Shown here piece by piece: positions 9,601 through 18,196 of a stretch of DNA of 64,000 bases (positions are counted from its first letter, which is position 1; the number at the start of each line of letters is the position of its first letter). This DNA comes from Ascoidea asiatica (taxonomy: Eukaryota; Ascomycota; Saccharomycetes; Ascoideales; Ascoideaceae), in NCBI GenBank assembly GCA_001600695.1, contig BCKQ01000001.1:251916-315915 (forward strand), given 5' to 3'. The notes below the pieces were generated by a model, which did not search any database, was not told the origin of the DNA, and saw only the letters and a program-made list of their open reading frames with translations. Both the position numbers and the translations under genes were made by a program.

Positions 9601-11538
9601 TGAATTTTTTTCAACAGTTTCTAAAACTTTTTTCAATAAATCATTTGTAGTTGCTTTAATAGTTTCTAAATGACCATCATTAACAGTATCTCTATTTTTT
9701 TCAAGGAAACCTTCAGAATCATATTCAACATCAATTGCATAATGAGCAACAATAAATTTATTACCACCAAATCTTGGTTTTTTGAAAACTTTATTAGTTG
9801 GAGATTTATTTAAATTATTATACATTTTCATAATCCAAGATTCATCAGTACCAGAAGGTAATCTTGATTCTTCATCTAATAAAGATAAAATACCTAATTT
9901 TTGTTCAATTAAACTTATACAAGGTTGATTATCAGTAAAATCAATAAAAGACCATTGAATTTTTTCTTGAATATATTCTTCTTGTTCAATTTTAAATACA
10001 TGTTTGTTAAATTCTTGTTGTAATTTTTCATTAGCATAATTTATACAAAATTGTTCAAAAGAATTAATTTTAAAATGTTCAAAACCATAAATATCTAAAA
10101 CACCAATAAAAGTATTAACATTATTAACAATTTCTGGAGCACATAAATCATCATTAACATATTCAACTAACCAATCAAATAAAGCAGAATAAATATATTT
10201 TGAAACAGAATCTCTTGAAACAGAAGATTGTTGAAAAGATAAATTAGTTACAATTTTTTCATTTCTTGTTGTAATTTGTTTTTTAACAATCCATTTTGCA
10301 AAATTTATTGGATTTAAACCTAATAATTCACAAGATTTTAAAACTTCAGGATCATCAGAAGATAAAAATGCATCATTTCTAATTGCTTTAATTTGAATAT
10401 TACCAATATGTAAAATACCAGCTAGAATTTTCCAAATTTCATATCTTATATTTTTTTTTATACCAATTAAATCTAATGAATCACAAGTAATTTTAAATTC
10501 TTCAATATCATTAATACCTTTAATTTTATAATCACCACCTTGATTTAAATAAGTATAATCATTAATATTATTTAAATTAAATTTTGATTTAATATCATTT
10601 GATAAACCTAATAACATTTGATAAAATATATGATAATTTCTTTCAGAATTTGGTTGAAAAACTAATCTTGATCTTTCTAAAAGGTAAGTTTTAACTCTTG
10701 CACCAATTATTGAAATATTTTTATCAAATAAAATTTCTAAATATTTACCAAATCTTGAAGAATTATCATTTCTTGTAGTTTTTGCATTACCAAAACTTTC
10801 CATAATTGGATTTGTTGCTAAAATTCTTTTTTCAGTTTCAGACATATCATCATTACCATTATTATTTTGTAATTGTAATTGTTGTTGTTTTGATAAATTA
10901 TTATTAAGATTATTATTATCATTAAGATTATTAATATTAGCTTCAACGGAAGCAAAATATCTCATAATATATTTTGCAGAAACAGTTTTACCAGCACCAG
11001 ATTCACCGGATACAACAATAGTTTGATTTTCACTTCTTTCTTTCATACAACAATAAGCATCTTCAGCAATCGCAAATAAATGAGGTTCTAATTCACCTTT
11101 TCTTTTACCAGCATAAGCTTGAATTATATCAGGAGAATATAATTGATCAACTCTTTCAAAAGGATTTGTTGCAATTAAAACCATACCAGAATAAGTATAA
11201 ATATTTAATTGTAAATATCTAACTTTAATTGCATGTAAAATTGCAGGTTCATTAAGATAAGATAATGAAGTTAAATCATCAGCAGCTTCTAAAATTCTTG
11301 GATTTCTTAAAGGTGGTAAATTTTTTTCAGTATCTTCATTTAAAGAATTAACTATTAATTCTATTGGATCATTTGATTTATCTTTTAATTTATCTTTTGA
11401 TTTTGAATTTATTTCTAAATCTAAAGTAATTTTAAATTTTTTATTTGGTAATTGAACAGTTGATTTAATTGTTGCACCAACCCAACCAGAAGTTTTATCG
11501 GGTACCCAACATCTTGTACCAGGTTCATAAACACCCAT
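6610..11538 (-). CDS. MYO2: Class V myosin heavy chain
   Basis: Actin motor that moves secretory vesicles, vacuole, mitochondria and other cargo into the bud. The 1642-residue protein has an SH3-like start (EPGTRCWVPD), a motor domain with P-loop GESGAGKT at 178-185, switch 1 NDNSSRFGKYLE, switch 2 DIYGFEHF, and an actin-binding loop region near HYIRCIKPNEQK. Six IQ motifs (AVLIQKNVR onward) occupy about 830-972, followed by a coiled coil to about 1130. The globular cargo-binding tail with the DIL region (SVYWAMKSY... FLSWKRGLQ) covers about 1210-1610. S. cerevisiae Myo2 is about 1574 residues. An Asn/Gln-rich insertion sits in loop 1 after the P-loop helix. This is presumably the single pre-duplication MYO2/MYO4 gene. 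It is divergent from SNC2. Confidence 0.97.
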   Translation of the reverse strand: MGVYEPGTRCWVPDKTSGWVGATIKSTVQLPNKKFKITLDLEINSKSKDKLKDKSNDPIELIVNSLNEDTEKNLPPLRNPRILEAADDLTSLSYLNEPAILHAIKVRYLQLNIYTYSGMVLIATNPFERVDQLYSPDIIQAYAGKRKGELEPHLFAIAEDAYCCMKERSENQTIVVSGESGAGKTVSAKYIMRYFASVEANINNLNDNNNLNNNLSKQQQLQLQNNNGNDDMSETEKRILATNPIMESFGNAKTTRNDNSSRFGKYLEILFDKNISIIGARVKTYLLERSRLVFQPNSERNYHIFYQMLLGLSNDIKSKFNLNNINDYTYLNQGGDYKIKGINDIEEFKITCDSLDLIGIKKNIRYEIWKILAGILHIGNIQIKAIRNDAFLSSDDPEVLKSCELLGLNPINFAKWIVKKQITTRNEKIVTNLSFQQSSVSRDSVSKYIYSALFDWLVEYVNDDLCAPEIVNNVNTFIGVLDIYGFEHFKINSFEQFCINYANEKLQQEFNKHVFKIEQEEYIQEKIQWSFIDFTDNQPCISLIEQKLGILSLLDEESRLPSGTDESWIMKMYNNLNKSPTNKVFKKPRFGGNKFIVAHYAIDVEYDSEGFLEKNRDTVNDGHLETIKATTNDLLKKVLETVEKNSDRLQKAKEREIEKKNGTTQNKRFSLGPIGKLSGKANIRKPTLGSLFKNSLIELMTTINSTNVHYIRCIKPNEQKQAWVFDPVMVLSQLRACGVLETIRISTAGFPSKRTYEEFAQRYHILVHSSEWIKVIANANTTEEDVRDLCGNVLKQTIEVPTKFQLGQTKIFFKAGVLANLEKLRSNRLHDSAVLIQKNVRSIYYRKQYSRIRNSIINSQSLFRGHIARIRIRHEIEVNAAILIQTISRGFIARKKFKTVGKAVVILQAAIRGYKARLNYKELRRDKSAVVLQKAWRSYSGRREYLETKRATVYIQSCMRRRLAAKELKKLKEEAKSVNHLKEVSYRLENKVIELTQSLTAKMHENKKLTTEIVALQKLVEESSGAHDKLKAKEREFAEKITIQSNEHMAHIAELNDTIEIIKKDYEKSKARVKELIYEKEQLREEVDQNIMELKEARTALNKSNDNETDLRKTIATLKEEIAALASQAVAERNYNGSITTNKDKLMHSHTNNRKQVQSMAPLPSNNQRSSWSSTMETNYNPRPASVMPVSNKEDDESTLSDINDELWRLLQDSTAIHKEIVDGLLKGLKVPPSGVATDLTRKEVLFPSRIIIIILSDMWRLGLTSESEDFLGEVLTVIQTIVSNLKDDDVITHGAFWLSNTHELYSFVAFAETTIMVSDDIANEMSELEYNEYLKLVAVVKEDFESLSYNIYNLWMKRMEKELEKKAISAVVLSQSLPGFMAPETAPFLAKVFSPTTHFKMDDILSFFNSVYWAMKSYIIEPEVMNEVIGELLRFVDAICFNDLIMRHNFLSWKRGLQLNYNVTRLEEWCKSHEIPEGAGYLTHLLQAAKLLQLRKNTTEDIQIIYEICYALRPSQIQKLISQYYIADYETPIASEVLEAVVEKVKESSSAGNDYFEEVNRNGSQFDDPFRTIGLRPFSRVEAYVPAWLNVPTIRKIVELVAKNAILSDTTKHDDDGYDEYGDKKDYYLESTEEFGTSTIA

Positions 11539-12433
11539 TTTATTTATAATTATAATTTATTATCTAATTAGTTAGAACAGAATATGAATGATTAATGAAT
11601 GAATGAATGAAAGAATGATAAAAAAAAAAAGTAATGGCGGTTATTTGGATATTTTAAATATTTTTTAATATTTTAATATAATTTATATATATTATATTAT
11701 ATGATATATTATTTGATTGATTATGGACTATATTATAGAATTAATGAACATTTAATTAATAAAATATAATAAATTTATTTGATTGATTAAAATTTTATAT
11801 AATGATTAGATTGATAAACGAAATTTTAGAATTAGAGTGTCCAATAAATTAGATAAATCAATATCTAAGTAAAATATTTTTTATATATTTCTAGTTTTTT
11901 GTAATTTTTTTTTAAATCTTGATGATATATTTTATGATATATCTTGATAATATTATTTTTATATCTTTATAATATAATATATTTTAATAGTATATTTTGA
12001 TAAAGTAAAATAAATAAATCAAATTTATTAAAAATTTATTGATTTGAATCAAATGAAAAATAGAGTGAAAGATTTAAGTAAGTAAGTAAATAATTACTTT
12101 TTATTAATATTTAATATTTAATATATTCACTATTAATCTAATACGTAAAGAATAAAATGTTCATTATCGACTTGGCTTCAAGTAATAAATTTGTTGTTAT
12201 TTTCATGTTACCTTCAATATTAATGTTAATTTTATTATTATTGTTATTTATTAACTTGATTCACTTATCACATTACGTTTACGTGTGGATAACTGATAAA
12301 GTATCGGTTCAGCAGGTGAATTTAGCAGCCTAATGGGATTGTGACAATAATTATACTATGTGGGTGGTGCTATCATTCTAAGTAGTATCCCCGGTAAATC
12401 AATACAATTTAATTGACTCCTGTTTCAAGACCA

Positions 12434-12524
12434 AACTGAGGATTCTCAGTTGACTGAGGCAGCAAGGCATAGGAGTGCTGAGCTGTGCATTCAGACGTAT
12501 ACTGCACAGAAACACGCTTTCAAT
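12434..12524. other. Cluster of inverted repeats, possible structured RNA or protein-binding region
   Basis: Perfect 7-bp stem AACTGAG/CTCAGTT with loop GATT (12434-12451); perfect 7-bp stem CTGTGCA/TGCACAG with a 13-base loop (12483-12509); then a short ACGC/GCGT stem. Composition is well above local GC. I recognise no known RNA family. Palindromic factor-binding sites in a promoter would look the same. Confidence 0.3.
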
Positions 12525-12599
12525 GCGTACCAGAGACAAGGCACGGTCATGTGACCACACTGTCATGTGATATTTTTGTTTGGTGGTCATCTGATCTAG

Positions 12600-12605
12600 C
12601 ACGTG
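12600..12605. promoter_or_regulatory. CACGTG E-box upstream of SNC1/2
   Basis: Exact CACGTG about 555 bases upstream of the synaptobrevin ATG, next to two TCATGTGA half-variants. Candidate bHLH (Cbf1/Tye7-like) site; the factor is inferred. Confidence 0.35.
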
Positions 12606-13159
12606 TCCTTTTCACTGATCTGTCTACTTCGGCTTTTCCAGTGGTGTGTTAGTGATTTAAGAAGTGCTTGTGTTTTGCTTGTGCTTGTGCTCGTTAAAGG
12701 TGTTACAGTGCTGCTGGTGCTGTTACTGTTACTTTTACTGTGCCACTTTCCTCGATCACTCCTCGTCAATGATCAAAGCTATGCCACTTCGTTACTTTGC
12801 TACTCAAGACTTTGGTATTGCCGGCAGTGACGTTACTCCTTTAACAACTGGTCTGGGTTCTTTACTTACTTAACACTACTTAGTTACTTTTAAATATATT
12901 TGATCTTTCTTTACTATTAATTATTTTATTCAATTCTGTTCTATTATCATTTAATAAAACAATACAAAACAAAATAATACATTACGAAATATATCAGAGA
13001 TATAAATAATAACTATTTATCATAAATCCAATTACTATAATCTACTTCCATTACAATTCAAATAAATCAAATCTTTTTCTGAAAGATAAAATAATTAATC
13101 AATATTAACTATCGAATAACTTAACAAGTAATAATAATAATAATACTGATAATAATAAA

Positions 13160-13489
13160 ATGTCTTCTGCAACACCATATGATCCATATGATCCACCATC
13201 ACAATCTCAATCTCAATCAAAAACTGCAAAAATTCAACAACAAATTGATAATACTGTAGATATAATGAGAGAAAATATTAATAAAGTTAATGAAAGAGGT
13301 GAAAGAATTGATGGTATAAATGATAAAGCTGAAAATTTAGCAATTACTGCTGATTCTTTTAAAAGAGGTTCAAATAGAGTTAGAAAACATATGTGGGCAA
13401 AAGATATGAAAATGAGATTATGTATTGTTCTTGGGGTTGTTATTCTATTAATTGTTATAATAGTACCAATTGCTGTTCATTTTTCATAA
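13160..13489 (+). CDS. SNC2: v-SNARE synaptobrevin Snc1/Snc2
   Basis: R-SNARE of post-Golgi secretory vesicles. It pairs with the plasma-membrane SNAREs Sso1/2 and Sec9 for exocytosis and is recycled through endosomes. The 109-residue protein has a short Pro/Ser/Gln-rich head (1-20), an R-SNARE motif at about 22-82 with the zero-layer arginine at residue 46 (VNERGER), the conserved [16 protein letters not shown] juxtamembrane segment, and a C-terminal membrane anchor at about 88-108. S. cerevisiae Snc2 is about 115 residues. The ATG is preceded by an A-rich leader. The gene lies between MYO2 (divergent) and DRS2 (convergent), both acting in the same vesicle pathway. SNC1 and SNC2 are post-duplication names, so either could be applied. 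Confidence 0.96.
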   Translation: MSSATPYDPYDPPSQSQSQSKTAKIQQQIDNTVDIMRENINKVNERGERIDGINDKAENLAITADSFKRGSNRVRKHMWAKDMKMRLCIVLGVVILLIVIIVPIAVHFS

Positions 13490-13978
13490 TCAATACATTA
13501 TCAAATTAATATTTTAATGTATTCAATCAAGAATATATCAATCAATCCTTTAGTTATTTAATAAATTATCAATAAATTAATCAATCGATTATTCAATAGA
13601 TTACTCAATAAATTTCTCATTGAATCAATCAATCAATCAATTGAATGATTAATCAAATGAATATTTTATTAAATAAGTTATTGATTTATGGTTTTCTAAT
13701 ATACTTCATTCATTTTCGTTTTTATATTACTTACTTTTCTATCTTTTACTTATTTATCTTCTAATTATTTTTTTTCCTTATTCTTTACTTATTTACTTAT
13801 TTTCTTATTTTATCTACTTTATCTTACTTATTTATTTATTTACTTACTTACTTAGTTGGCGGTCTTTTTATTAATAATTTATAATTTATATAAAATAACA
13901 TTCAATCACTTAATCAATTATTTAATTAATTATTTAATTATATATATATATATTAATAATTATATAGTTAATACATTA
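13490..13978. other. Convergent SNC2/DRS2 3' region
   Basis: 489 bases between two convergent stop codons. It contains TCAA/ATCA-rich and then pyrimidine-rich tracts (CTTACTTATTT-like) and no gene. It presumably holds both polyadenylation regions. Confidence 0.6.
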
Positions 13979-16900
13979 TTATTCATTAACTCCAACAACT
14001 TCTCCATATTTACCTCTTGCTTTTGTTGTATCATACATTCTGATAATCTTTTCTTGTCCTTCTTCTGCTTGTGAAAATGCAAATCCTCTTTGTTTTCTCA
14101 TTCTTTGAACTTGTCTAACTTTTCTTATTGCTTTTTGAAATTGTTCCATTCTTGGTCTATAATCTTGAATATTATATTTTTGAATTTCTTGTACATGATG
14201 ATATGATTCTGGTAAATACATTCTTTTATAATATTTCCAAAGTAAATCTCTTAATAAACATAAAAATGGTATAACAAAACTTGTTGCCCAAAATACTGCT
14301 GTTGGATATGTATGTGCTAAAACTCCTCTATATTCTCCAGAAACATTAATTAATGGTGCAACTGTTGCATATATTGGAAAAAATATTACCCAAATTATAA
14401 ATGATCCAGGTATTGCAAATACTGAAAATTTTGTCCATAAACTTGTTATTAATGCTGCTTTACCTAATGCTGTTAAAACTGCTGATGTATAAAGTGCTGT
14501 ACCCCATGTCCAATGATCTGCAATAACACCAGTATTTAATGAATTTCCATATCCATAAATAAACATTGTACCAAAATAAATTATTAATGAATGATAAAAT
14601 CCATTAATTACCCATCCCCAAAATATTTTAACATTAAAAAATTTAGATTTTTGTCCTAATTGATATAATTGTGGATATCTATCTAATAATCTTGCTAAAA
14701 CAAATTGATCAAAAACTCCTAAAACAAATGGTGGAAATACTGTAAAAAAAACATTATAAAATGTTAAAGTCCATGATTCCATAATTGATTGTCCTGAAAA
14801 ACAATTAAAAAAAACATACCAAAATTGTGTCATATAAAGACAAATATTTTTATAAAATGAATATAAAATTGCTTGTGAAATTCTTTGATATGACCATGAT
14901 CCATGAACTAATAATAATTTTCTAAGATATTTAAATTGTCCAATTGCAAAATCTGCTGATCTTGCTGCTTGCATACCTTCCATACCTGATATACCAACTC
15001 CAACATGTGCCGCTTGAATCATTGAAACATCATTTGCTCCATCTCCAACTGCTAATAATATTGCTTTTTTGTGTTTCTTAACCATTTTAACTACTAGAGC
15101 TTTTTGTAAAGGTGAAACTCTACAACATATAACTGCCTTACATTTTGTTGCAATTTCTAATAATTTTTGATCTAAATCTGGTTCAAGTGCAAATCCTAAT
15201 GATTTTCCATCAATGACTAAAGCTAATGAATCAATTTCTTCATCATTTATTTCATGCTCATTAAATGCTTCTAATTTTGTTTGAATATTTCTTCTTGTAT
15301 CTTCTTTATTTTCTTCATTTATTATTAATAAATTCATATCTTCTGATAATAATTTACACGACATACCAATATTTATTGCAGTTTCTTGTCTATCACCTGT
15401 AAGAACCCAGATTTTAATTCCTGCTTCTTGTAATGTATGAATAGTATCCGGTACTCCATCTTGAAGTTTATCTTCAATTGCTGTTGCTCCTAATAAAAAC
15501 AAATTTTTTTCAATTAATTCTGCTGCTTCATCTAATTCGTCAGCTCTATTTGTTAACGAGGTTGAAGCTTTATCATATATTTCTGCCCATTGTAAATATT
15601 CTCTTTCTGGTACAATTCTTGATGATATACATAAAGTTCTTAATCCTTCTGATGCATAATCTTCCATATGACGAACTGTTGCATCAATAAATGGATTATT
15701 ATCTTTATTTAATCTTTCAAGTATAACAGTATCTGCACCTTTACAGAATAATCTAATAATTCCATCAGGACATTTAAAAATTGCTGACATTCTTTTTCTT
15801 GTTGAATTAAATTCACAAATATTTAATAATTCATATTCAAGTTCTTCACCTTGTGGTGTTTCAATAGTTATAGTCTTTGGTTTTCTTGAAGTAAATGTAT
15901 ATCCCAAATATGCTGCACCTTCAACTAAAGCTCCTTCATCTGGTGATGCTGCTTGATATTTTATTTTACCATCTGATTTAACTTCAGGAATAACTGTATG
16001 ACATGATGCTAATAGAAGTAAAAATTCATCAATATATTTAGATTGATCATTATCATAATTATATAAAGTAGATTTTAATTTTCCAAAGGTATTAAAACCA
16101 ATTTCTGTTCCATCATCCAAAGTCATTGCATTTTTGTCTTCTGGTATTTCTTCGATATAACAATGTCCACCAATTGAACATGATTTAAATTCCATAATAT
16201 TTCTTGTTAAAGTTCCAGTCTTATCAGAAAATATATATTCAATCTGACCTAATTCTTCAACTAGTGAAGACGTTCTACAAATTGTTGGTTGGTCAAATTC
16301 TTCATAATAAATATCTAGATCTGATCCAATCATATAGGCTTGATAATATTTGATAATTTCAACAGTTACAAAAAGGGAAATTGGTACTAAATTTGAAAAT
16401 AAAATCCAATATGTTAAAATATCTTTAAAAAATAATTTTGCTTTATTTTCACTGGTTTGATATAAATATGATAAATGTTCTGAGTTTACTGATAATTTGA
16501 TAATATTACCTAAAGATGAGACTAGAGCTAAAACAATTAAAATGGAAAACAATGCAACGATTTGTAAATTAATTATTCTTTCGACGGCAGTCCTTTTGAT
16601 TGGAGTTGCAGTTGCATTTCTCATTAATTTTGTTTCATGACCAGTAAATATTACAAAACCATGAATCCAAGGAGTATTTCTTAAAGTTGCACCTCTTAAA
16701 AGCATTTGATTTGGACCTAAAGGTATTTCTTTTGTGGAATGACCTTGATGAAGATTTAAAAGACCTTCATAAGTATATAAATTCGAATTTGGAGCTTCAC
16801 TTATTACTGAGCCTGATAAATTTTTTAAATCATTTGGATTAATTAAATGACTTGTTTCAGTTTTACCTTGTTTAATTTTTAAATTTGTTTCACCATCTAA

Positions 16901-18196
16901 ATTTGCTGTTTCTATATAACATAAAGCTTCAGGTTCAGAAGAAGCTAATAAGATTAAATCTGCAGGAATTGGTTCTTCTGAAGAAACTTTTATAATATCA
17001 CCAACTGAAATATTTTGCCATTTTTTAGTTACAAAATTACCTGAATTTAAATCCAATACACTTGCTTGAGAAAAATTTAATTCTTTATCAGCATTATTTC
17101 TTTTAACATCTTCAAAAATTTCTTTTATTGCAGAAACTAATAAAACTACTAATAAAGTACCAATGGTTGTATATCTATTAGTTGGACTAACATTTGGAAC
17201 TTGTTGAATTATTGAGGTAAATAAAAAAAATAAATTTGCATATTTTGAGAATTCTTGAAATAAAAATTTTGGGAAAAAAGTAGCAAAATTATATTTTGTT
17301 GTTGAGATATGATTATCAGTATAACCTTGTTGACTATTGAAAAGTGAATCATTTATATGAATAGTTCTTGGACCAACATTATCAAGATCCAAATTTTTCT
17401 TACGTAAAATATATTTTTTAAATAATTTTTTAATATCAAATTTATTATGTTTATCAGCATCAGAAGAATTATAAAATTCATCAGTATTAATATTATTATT
17501 TGAACTATTATTATTTTTATTACTATCATTAACATCTGACATTAATCCATTTGTAGTTGAGCCTGTTGATTTTCTTCTTGGAGGCTCGTCAAAAGGATTA
17601 TAAGAAGCTGAATTGGCTGAGTTTTCATTGTTTAAGTTTTGTAAAGGAATATTTTCTTTTTTGTTATTTCCATTGAAACCAAGTTTTGATTTAACAGATC
17701 CTATTACACTTGACCTTTTTTTATTTTGTAAATTATTAGGATTGCTATTATTATTTTTATTATTTATATTGAATAAAGATTCATCATCTAAATCAACATC
17801 ATTTTCAATAAATTTATCATTTGTTGTTTGTAAATCTAAATTCATATCAGAAGTTGAGTTGAATGGATTATTTTGATAATTTAAATTATTATTACTATTA
17901 TTAAGATTAGATTGATCTATAGAACTTTGATTATATCTAAAAGGGTCATCGTCATTCACTCTAAAAGAACTGGTATCATCGTCAGTTAGATATACTTTAT
18001 TATTACTTATACTGCTTTGAAAAGAGGTTGTAGCATGTAACTGATTATCATATGGAGTATTTAAATTTTGAGAATTTGAAGTGAGATTATTTTGATTTCT
18101 TTGTTGATGTTGCTGTTGATTAGGATTATTTATATTTGATGAAGATAAAAAATCCACATCAAATATATCATTTGAACTCCCCTGTTGGTTACTCAT
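13979..18196 (-). CDS. DRS2: P4-ATPase phospholipid flippase Drs2
   Basis: Trans-Golgi/endosome flippase that moves phosphatidylserine to the cytosolic leaflet, working with a Cdc50 subunit. In 1405 residues: a long Asn/Ser-rich head (1-270), DGET dephosphorylation motif at 434-437, the P4 hallmark PISL in TM4, phosphorylated Asp658 in DKTGTLT, the GDGANDVSMIQ hinge, and ten membrane helices. The C-terminal tail contains RMRKQRGFAFSQAEEG, matching the Arf-GEF (Gea2)-interaction/autoregulatory tail typical of Drs2 rather than Dnf or Neo1. S. cerevisiae Drs2 is about 1355 residues. It lies beside SNC2, whose product needs Drs2 for recycling. In a by-eye scan I found no in-frame CTG codon. Confidence 0.97.
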   Translation of the reverse strand: MSNQQGSSNDIFDVDFLSSSNINNPNQQQHQQRNQNNLTSNSQNLNTPYDNQLHATTSFQSSISNNKVYLTDDDTSSFRVNDDDPFRYNQSSIDQSNLNNSNNNLNYQNNPFNSTSDMNLDLQTTNDKFIENDVDLDDESLFNINNKNNNSNPNNLQNKKRSSVIGSVKSKLGFNGNNKKENIPLQNLNNENSANSASYNPFDEPPRRKSTGSTTNGLMSDVNDSNKNNNSSNNNINTDEFYNSSDADKHNKFDIKKLFKKYILRKKNLDLDNVGPRTIHINDSLFNSQQGYTDNHISTTKYNFATFFPKFLFQEFSKYANLFFLFTSIIQQVPNVSPTNRYTTIGTLLVVLLVSAIKEIFEDVKRNNADKELNFSQASVLDLNSGNFVTKKWQNISVGDIIKVSSEEPIPADLILLASSEPEALCYIETANLDGETNLKIKQGKTETSHLINPNDLKNLSGSVISEAPNSNLYTYEGLLNLHQGHSTKEIPLGPNQMLLRGATLRNTPWIHGFVIFTGHETKLMRNATATPIKRTAVERIINLQIVALFSILIVLALVSSLGNIIKLSVNSEHLSYLYQTSENKAKLFFKDILTYWILFSNLVPISLFVTVEIIKYYQAYMIGSDLDIYYEEFDQPTICRTSSLVEELGQIEYIFSDKTGTLTRNIMEFKSCSIGGHCYIEEIPEDKNAMTLDDGTEIGFNTFGKLKSTLYNYDNDQSKYIDEFLLLLASCHTVIPEVKSDGKIKYQAASPDEGALVEGAAYLGYTFTSRKPKTITIETPQGEELEYELLNICEFNSTRKRMSAIFKCPDGIIRLFCKGADTVILERLNKDNNPFIDATVRHMEDYASEGLRTLCISSRIVPEREYLQWAEIYDKASTSLTNRADELDEAAELIEKNLFLLGATAIEDKLQDGVPDTIHTLQEAGIKIWVLTGDRQETAINIGMSCKLLSEDMNLLIINEENKEDTRRNIQTKLEAFNEHEINDEEIDSLALVIDGKSLGFALEPDLDQKLLEIATKCKAVICCRVSPLQKALVVKMVKKHKKAILLAVGDGANDVSMIQAAHVGVGISGMEGMQAARSADFAIGQFKYLRKLLLVHGSWSYQRISQAILYSFYKNICLYMTQFWYVFFNCFSGQSIMESWTLTFYNVFFTVFPPFVLGVFDQFVLARLLDRYPQLYQLGQKSKFFNVKIFWGWVINGFYHSLIIYFGTMFIYGYGNSLNTGVIADHWTWGTALYTSAVLTALGKAALITSLWTKFSVFAIPGSFIIWVIFFPIYATVAPLINVSGEYRGVLAHTYPTAVFWATSFVIPFLCLLRDLLWKYYKRMYLPESYHHVQEIQKYNIQDYRPRMEQFQKAIRKVRQVQRMRKQRGFAFSQAEEGQEKIIRMYDTTKARGKYGEVVGVNE

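Larger units (their letters stand above)
11539..13159. other. Divergent MYO2/SNC promoter region with a GC-richer island
   Basis: AT-rich to about 12300, then a GC-richer island at about 12360-12880. The island contains three consecutive small inverted repeats (12434-12524), two copies of GTCATGTGA (in 12547-12570) and a CACGTG (12600-12605). Open frames here start at GTG or ATG but look non-coding. Both flanking genes read outward, so both promoters lie here. Confidence 0.6.

Noticed and set aside
12399..12873. Three short frames, one on the minus strand and two on the plus strand, in the MYO2/SNC2 gap
   Set aside because: Two start at GTG, the third is a Cys/Leu run, and all lie in one GC-richer island with no homology I recognise.
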